The notes below the pieces were generated by a model. The model saw only the letters and a program-made list of their open reading frames with translations, searched no databases and had not been told where the DNA came from. This document shows, in pieces, positions 58,218 through 64,000 of a stretch of DNA of 64,000 bases (position 1 is the stretch's first letter; each line of letters opens with the position of its first letter). The stretch comes from Bigelowiella natans CCMP2755 (taxonomy: Eukaryota; Cercozoa; Chlorarachniophyceae), in the NCBI GenBank assembly GCA_000320545.1, contig ADNK01000422.1:1-64000 (forward strand). Direction: 5' to 3'. Both the position numbers and the translations under genes were made by a program.

Positions 58218-59069
58218 TCGAATGATGTATGTCGCAATGATTTGTTCCTTTAATGCATCATTTTTATTATTGGGAAGTGTAATAACTAGAAAGTCTCCTG
58301 CATTTCCGCGTGCGCGTCGCATGCATATACTGTGTACATCTAGCTAGCTAGCTAGATGTGTGTGTGTGTGTGTGTGTGTGTGCTCCATGTCCAGCATGTA
58401 TGACGATCAGCAGCTATTTGGTGAAACAATGAACAGCTAGACACGCCATGCATCCATGCGCTAGCTTTGGCACATCAATGTGTCGCTATAGCACAGCTAG
58501 ACAGCGCCACTGAACTATAGCGCAATAACGCGTAACGTCATTGCAATATATATGGTGAGACGGCATGCTAGCATGTGAGCATGAAGTGGTTGAATGTTTT
58601 CTGTGGTCATCCTGATGTGTTTGTGCAGCCGCAGCGGCCACTGCGCTCATGCTAGCTATAGCATGCTACATGTCTGTAGTTTGTCTCCGCTGCCACGTGC
58701 TGTTTCATGCAATTGAAAGGTCTAGAGGTACATAGCTAGACAGCTAGACAGATGTCGCACATTTTGCGACTAGACCACATGCGCACAGTGCATGCTAGCT
58801 AGCTAGTGTGAGCTACGCTTGCACATTGCGAACGAACTGTGCTCGGCAATGAGCAGGCGTTGTTCATGCAGGTTTGTCACCAATGATGTGCACATGCGTG
58901 CTAATTTAACTGACCCGTGTAAAAAACATAGCACGCGCACAATGAACGTTTCACCAGCACATTGCTTCCGGTGAGCGTAGCATTCCTGCAACTACATGCA
59001 ATGTAACGGGATTGGGCCTCATTGATTCAAAAAATGAGCGACTGTATTTACAAATGTTTACTTCACACG
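58218..59069. repeat. CTAG/GCATGC-rich spacer with (GT)n
   Basis: After the Tudor-like gene and before the 3' end of the next - strand ORF. It has CTAGCTAGCTAGCTAG followed by (GT)n at 58340-58381, then scattered CTAG and GCATGC to about 58810. Confidence 0.6.
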
Positions 59070-59705
59070 TCAGAGAAATCTAATGACGAGGTCGCATGAC
59101 GATGTTCTATTGACTTTCATGTGTTCATTTCTTGAACTTAAGTTAAAATGCCGTTGTAATTTCGAATCTAAACGAAAACTTGCTGAGACATTGGTCGCTA
59201 TGCTGAAAACATTGTCTTCACAACTGGAGGCGCGAATTCGATCTTCCAAGAGATTGCCAGGTGTCGTCATACTCGTACCTACGAAGGAGTACCACTTAAA
59301 ACGATGACCGATGACATCACTGTGGAAATTCTTGAATACAATCATAATCTCAAGTCCTCTTCGAGTCCTCTTCTTTAAACCATTGGTATCATTAAGATAT
59401 GACCTTGATTTCATCATGGTGTTTGCTTGATAACTGTCACACGCTTGGACTTGTGTCCAGGTCAGGCGAGGCTTAGTACCTGCGACGATGATTTTGTAAT
59501 ACATATTCGCATCAATAAGAAACCGCTCTCTCCTTTCGCCCCCCCCTAGTTTCCCCAATTCACATGTCTTATGCCTTGGCATGTAATGACCATAGTTGCT
59601 CGTAGGAGAAGTTTCACTTAGCTCCTTCAGTGCTTTCCAGTACATCTTGTGGCCATGACGGCCGGTTGGGCTACTAATAGCCAGCACTGTTCGATTAGCA
59701 TACAC
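59070..59705 (-). CDS. hypothetical 211-aa protein
   Basis: An open frame of 211 codons starting at ATG 59705. I recognise no family. It is basic, with a KKRTRR cluster and no clear signal peptide or membrane segment. Ser/Thr and Asn are common near the C-terminus. It may be one exon of a larger gene or, less likely, chance. It lacks the low-complexity bias of the false frames in the window. Confidence 0.4.
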   Translation of the reverse strand: MYANRTVLAISSPTGRHGHKMYWKALKELSETSPTSNYGHYMPRHKTCELGKLGGGERRERFLIDANMYYKIIVAGTKPRLTWTQVQACDSYQANTMMKSRSYLNDTNGLKKRTRRGLEIMIVFKNFHSDVIGHRFKWYSFVGTSMTTPGNLLEDRIRASSCEDNVFSIATNVSASFRLDSKLQRHFNLSSRNEHMKVNRTSSCDLVIRFL

Positions 59706-60072
59706 AGTATTCGCATTGAAATTGAGAACAAATGAGTATGCTTGTTACGAAATTATTACTGGAATTTTTGTAGCCTTTGCTATATCATACTAACAAGTAA
59801 TCGTTACTTTCAATCAATCACTCGAGACATTGTTTTCAAATACTCGTTGTAACGAATGTGTGTAGTGGTAAGTTGCAAATGCCACTACTGGTACTTTTAT
59901 TACTTTTGGCACTTGACATTTCTCCGGATGGTGCTGACTTTATATTTCTCACAGGGGCCGGCCTTATATGCAACTTCGAAGGTTTCTAAAATATTTGGCA
60001 ATTAAAAGCGATGATCCAAACCGAAACCATTTAGTAACATATGGGTTATCCTCTCCACACAACACACACACG

Positions 60073-60114
<42 letters not shown>

Positions 60115-60400
60115 GTATGTGTTGTGCATGTTTACGCGTCAGGTTTGTCTATAGATCATCATTATTGAGTTATTATTTATCATCGCGCATGCCTAAATAT
60201 ATCTTTATGACGAAAGAATGACGATAAACTTCTTCGCACAAAATACCCTTCTCACACGATCCATATAACTCCGTGAAGCATTCTTTGCCTAACGTGCGAG
60301 CAGCAACACAGAATTATCAAAAAACATTTTAGGTCGAATGTGCAATTAGAGATCAGAAAGGGGGAGGAAGGAGAAGAACGAAGAGAGAAAGGAAAAGGGA
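59706..60400. other. spacer with (TA)n
   Basis: AT-rich, with (TA)n at 60077-60111. No gene was supported. Confidence 0.4.
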
Positions 60401-62400
60401 AGTGCACCGATGAATATCTTGTCTTTGAAGGTGCTGTAGAAATCTTCCTAAATGTCCCGGACTTGCTCTTCATCAGATTCACATTCAGCTGGAAAGGAAC
60501 CTTAAAAAGAGTTAAAAATTTTTTCTAAATTTGGTAATACTCTCATACTTGGAGCGACATAGAAGTTTCCCTGAACACCAAACAAAATTATGTTGATTCG
60601 ATGGTTCCTGAAGACAGGTTGAATATTCCTAACCATCTCTCCTTTTTACAAAGAAGACACAAGTTCAATTTGTACATATTATTGAGATTTATTGCATGTA
60701 TTTATTTCAACTACCCTGGGCGACGTTGTTCTGTTCATCTCTGGTACTTCAAGAGGTTTTTTCCTGTGGATAATCGTCTTAATACTTCGTTTTGATTCTG
60801 AATCTAGAGCTACGCAAGTACCCAGAGGGGTGACATTATATCACGTTCTCTCAACTACAAACCAAAGATTTTCTATAGGTGAAATATTTACCTCGGGATA
60901 TCATTCTCCCATAAGAATGTAGACTGATGCCTCAAGTTGTTCCAAGAGTCAGTCATACACCTCCTCTCGTCGGGACTCTGTTGTCGCATTATTGTTTCAA
61001 TTTTAGAGTAGTTGAATATAGCGCGCCATTTTTCATTTTAAAGGTTGATCCACAAAGGCGGTGATAAGGAGGGACAAACTGCTACCTTAGGCCTATATTC
61101 GAGATCCTCGGGGGTAGCAAGCTTGGAAATGTGAGTGCGGTCCTTCAAACGTCTATGAAGCTTCTTAGTCGTATCAGTAAACCTTGACAAGACACACAAA
61201 TGTCTAAACAGGTGCACGTACATTCACTCGGAATCTTGTCTACCCACACTATCAAGTACCTCGTATGGAAACGCGCCCTGTTTGGAATCTCTTTCGTGGG
61301 GTAGCGGTGACGAAATACCAATTTGCGATCTTGATAAACCTCATAGCCATTGTTCACATTGAGAACTGAGAAAGAGAATGAGAGATGTATTACCAATGGA
61401 CGTCTTTAGAGTCACAATAACCGCAATCGCTATTTTCTTTCTAAAAATCACGTTTAGTTCCCATATGCAACCCTCTGCTTCTTATTGTCGTACAAAAAAT
61501 TTACTTTTTGATCTCTCGAAATCGATGCTCCTTGCGATGCGCTCGCGCTCAAGTTCATACCTGATTTATGATAGATAATGTTTTTCAGTGATATATTTAT
61601 GCTTCGTGGCTTATCACAACACATCACTATCTCTCCAGCGAATACTTATACAATGACGCTTACGCACACCATGAAGTTTCCAAGAAAATTATTATGTTAT
61701 CTAGTATGTAGCACTTACTTTTTGGACGAAACTCTATCGTGGTCAAGGTGCAAATGCTTCTCGGTATCACGAAACACGTGTGGTTGTTCACGATAAGTTT
61801 GGGGATGGTCTGGAAATTCAATTTTTGTGAGAGAACAAACAACAGCATATTTGTGAGAGCAGCCGGCCAATTGTTCAATTTACAGTTATAAAGAAATGAA
61901 AAACAACATGATGATACCAATTACTATCGATGTAATAAAGAAATGAAAAACAACATGATTATACCAATTACCATCGATGTTGCTTTCGTTCATCCACTTG
62001 TTAACTCTCAATGCATATGATTCCGCCAACTTTTTCCTCAAATGTTTGTCGCGTTTGCCCATCCTGGCAGCGCGCTCTGCTGATTGCATGGCGATCATGT
62101 CCTGCTCGTGCTTGAACAGGTTGTACATTTTGAAGCTGATGAGAGTATGGATCCGCACTTGCTGTGCCCGTTTGGAGTCTACAACTTCCCTTCGTACGTC
62201 CTCCTTTTATCTGCGTACCTTGTGAAGTTGATAAGGGGGTTGTTGGTTGTTTTTGGTTGACAAGATTGAGATATGATGAGGTGTTTTTAAACCAAAAATT
62301 GGGAAAATAGGTATGTCGCAAGTCAAAAAACAACTTCTAATTACTTTCTCTAAGTTGAAAATTGGTTTCGAAAGTGAGTACGTGTTCCTTCGCTCCAATC
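60401..62400 (-). CDS. charged, helical multi-exon protein of unknown function
   Basis: Exon-like segments on the - strand: ISFKMYNLFKHEQDMIAMQSA and ERAARMGKRDKHLRKKLAES (~62130-61985), DTEKHLHLDHDRVSSKK (~61770-61720), YELERERIARSIDFERSK (~61560), GYEVYQDRKLVFRHRYPTKE (~61340-61260), RRLKDRTHISKLATPEDL (~61155-61090), RHQSTFLWENDIPR (~60920) and AECESDEEQVRDI (~60480). Most end at GT and follow AG. The protein is highly charged and helix-rich; no family is recognised. Start and stop are not fixed. The last ~100 bases downstream of 60480 are Ser/Pro-rich and may be UTR. Confidence 0.45.
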
Positions 62401-62542
62401 TCACGATGAAAAACGCATGGAATATGAAACCTTGATCACATAATTTTTATGTCGCATCCTCAAATAGGGGGTAGTTTTTGCAGTTCATCTCGGATACTTC
62501 GCAAGATACAAAAATCGCATGAGGCAAAAAAGTTACACAATG

Positions 62543-62616
62543 AGGTCTCGCCGGGATTCGAACCCGGGACTGCAGGATCAGAACCTGCCGTGCTAACCGA
62601 ACTACACTACAAGACC
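62543..62616 (-). tRNA. tRNA-Gln (CUG)
   Basis: A full cloverleaf is readable on the - strand: acceptor stem GGTCTTG/CGAGACC (one T-G pair), D arm GTGT...GCAC, anticodon stem GCAGG/CCTGC around loop TTCTGAT with anticodon CTG at its centre, and T arm CCGGG-TTCGAAT-CCCGG. It is 74 bases including the T discriminator. No intron, and CCA is not encoded, as usual in eukaryotic nuclear genes. It sits between the two divergent genes at the right edge. Confidence 0.95.
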
Positions 62617-62906
62617 AATTGTGGACGCAATGTGTTAACAAAGTGAATTTTAATGAAACCCACATCAAGATAAAACATGTTTGGTAATTTGCCTTTTTGC
62701 GAGCCGCCGTTCACGGTATTACTTAATTTTTTGTAGACACTTCGTTTCAACAGACGAACACTCTAATAATGAATGTGATGTGATACGCGTAGATCTGGAT
62801 AAATAAACATCAATAATACTTCGAAGAGCATGTTTGTTAGAGGCAGAAAGAACGAAAGAGCACACTACCTACTGCTGCCACGAATGTAGCCTTGCGTCTC
62901 ACATGA

Positions 62907-64000
62907 ATGCAAGGCGCAAGGCAAATATCGGCTGGTGGTGGTGGCGGTTGTGGTGAGCTCCAGGTAATAACACGCATAACTATAAATAGAGAAAAGAAGA
63001 GTACGAGTACTAGTGTGGGTCAAACTAGTCGGAAGGTCTTCAAATGTTGCTCAGGAAACAACAATCACACAAGCACACATCCCATCCAGTATCAAGATGC
63101 TGAAACCATGCGTGAGAGGTTGCCCGTGCAATCGAAAAGAGATGTTGACAACCAGTGTAGCCACATATAGACTGCTCTGTTAATCCAACGAGAGAGCAAT
63201 TCGAAGCATGAGCTTCATTCGTATGCCATTCGATTCGTAGGAGTAAGTGTATGTACTCCCTACGGGTCAGGATTCGAACCATCTGTACTTCGATGAAATT
63301 TTCCTCCTTTGTCTCATTTATGTCACGCTGTACAAATTGTTGAGATATGAAAGGGTATTCGATTATTTTGATGTGTTCCAACAAAATGCAGGATGGTGCT
63401 TTACTTTGACGGGGATAGTGGTGTTGGTGGTACGACCCCACACTGGACTGCTCACACGTCTACATCTTTCATACATGTTTATTCATGATTTATGTTCTCT
63501 TGCTCATTGTTGTATTCAAACCGCAGCAATCAAACTTATGATTGCATTCAAGCAGATTTCTAAACCCACCTTTTCATTAATTTATTCGGAGGCTTTCAGC
63601 AACTTATTGTCCGTCACGAAGAAATTGTTTGGATCAAATATTGACTCTGAACTCCAGGTTGGACTTTTCTCTGCATCGTCCATGCTGGAGACCATCGAAG
63701 ACGAGCTCAACAAATTTCTACAGTAACTTGTCAAATTTAGGGAAAAGAAACAAAGAGTGGAGGAGCATATTCAGTGCCTCTTATCCTTAAACAAAACGCG
63801 ATAGGCGTACAGAGATGGCATGAATATATCTTGTTTCTGTTTGATCATACAAGGGTAATCTTTGGGGGAACTGTACATCTTAATCTGCACGCTTTGTTGC
63901 AGGGTGAAGACTGAAGGGGAAGACCCCACCCGCTACGAGCGTTACATCAACCAAAAAGTAGATCCAGATCCTGCAATATCGTAAGGAGTTTTCCTTAGTT
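62907..64000 (+). CDS. partial gene running off the right edge
   Basis: Exon-like + segments: MQGARQISAGGGGGCGELQ from 62907 with a GT donor, YQDAETMRERLPVQSKRD (~63100), ALLIQRESNSKHELHSYAI (~63172), DSNHLYFDEIFLLCLI (~63270), AIKLMIAFKQISKP through SMLETIEDELNKFL (63528-63723), and after an in-phase intron VKTEGEDPTRYERYINQK (63904-63981), which ends at GTAAGG. The protein is helical and leucine-rich; no domain is recognised. The 3' end lies outside the window. Confidence 0.45.

Noticed and set aside
63262-63290. tRNA-like T arm (GGTTCGAATCC on the - strand)
   Set aside because: No matching acceptor, D or anticodon arms are present, and the + strand reads as an exon (DSNHLYFDEIF).

Overview
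The window is nuclear DNA from an intron-rich unicellular eukaryote. Coding regions are cut into many small exons by short GT-AG introns, most of them loaded with microsatellites. Only a few genes are intronless (RPL3, an ER DnaJ, a U-box/GTPase). One surface protein carries a Pro-Thr-rich PT-x-x-PT stalk of a kind I associate with stramenopiles (diatoms, brown algae and relatives). A stramenopile protist is my best guess, but with low confidence.

Layout from left to right: a + strand multi-exon gene for a NEK-like Ser/Thr kinase, with acidic/Ser-rich exons before it (~0.67-6.5 kb); a - strand U-box plus AIG1/GIMAP-type GTPase protein (7.3-8.9 kb); a + strand ER-lumenal DnaJ (10.4-11.5 kb); a complete Ty3/Gypsy-type LTR retrotransposon on the - strand (11.7-17.4 kb) with LTRs identical by eye and a 4-bp target duplication; the divergent ribosomal pair RPS21 (-) and RPL3 (+); a - strand fucosyltransferase-like glycosyltransferase (22.6-24.5 kb); a long + strand NHL-repeat gene (~24.9-32.1 kb); a - strand p24/TMED cargo receptor (32.6-33.8 kb); a + strand M17 leucyl aminopeptidase in more than 20 exons (34.2-39.5 kb); a + strand Asp-rich/PT-rich membrane glycoprotein (40.7-45.0 kb); a - strand EF-hand coiled-coil protein (45.6-48.6 kb); a + strand unknown (49.3-50.9 kb); a - strand PIF1-type helicase (51.9-~56.4 kb); a + strand Tudor-like protein (57.0-58.2 kb); two - strand unknowns; tRNA-Gln(CUG); and a + strand gene running off the right edge.

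The genes do not form one pathway, but the arrangement is regular. Strands mostly alternate, giving head-to-head pairs (RPS21/RPL3 and p24/M17 are each about 440 bp apart) and tail-to-tail gaps. The gaps at gene 3' ends are repeatedly filled with CTAG/GCATGC-rich DNA, while the short head-to-head spacers have little of it. Three products (DnaJ with a C-terminal RDDL, p24 with KKWD, and the signal-bearing glycosyltransferase) belong to the early secretory pathway.

The points most worth following up are the U-box/GTPase fusion, the CTAG-rich gene-end spacers, the young retroelement whose reverse transcriptase is split by a frame change, a tandem repeat whose hairpin loop is inverted between copies, and the uncharacterised surface glycoprotein and NHL-repeat protein. 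All readings are by eye; no alignment or database search was run.
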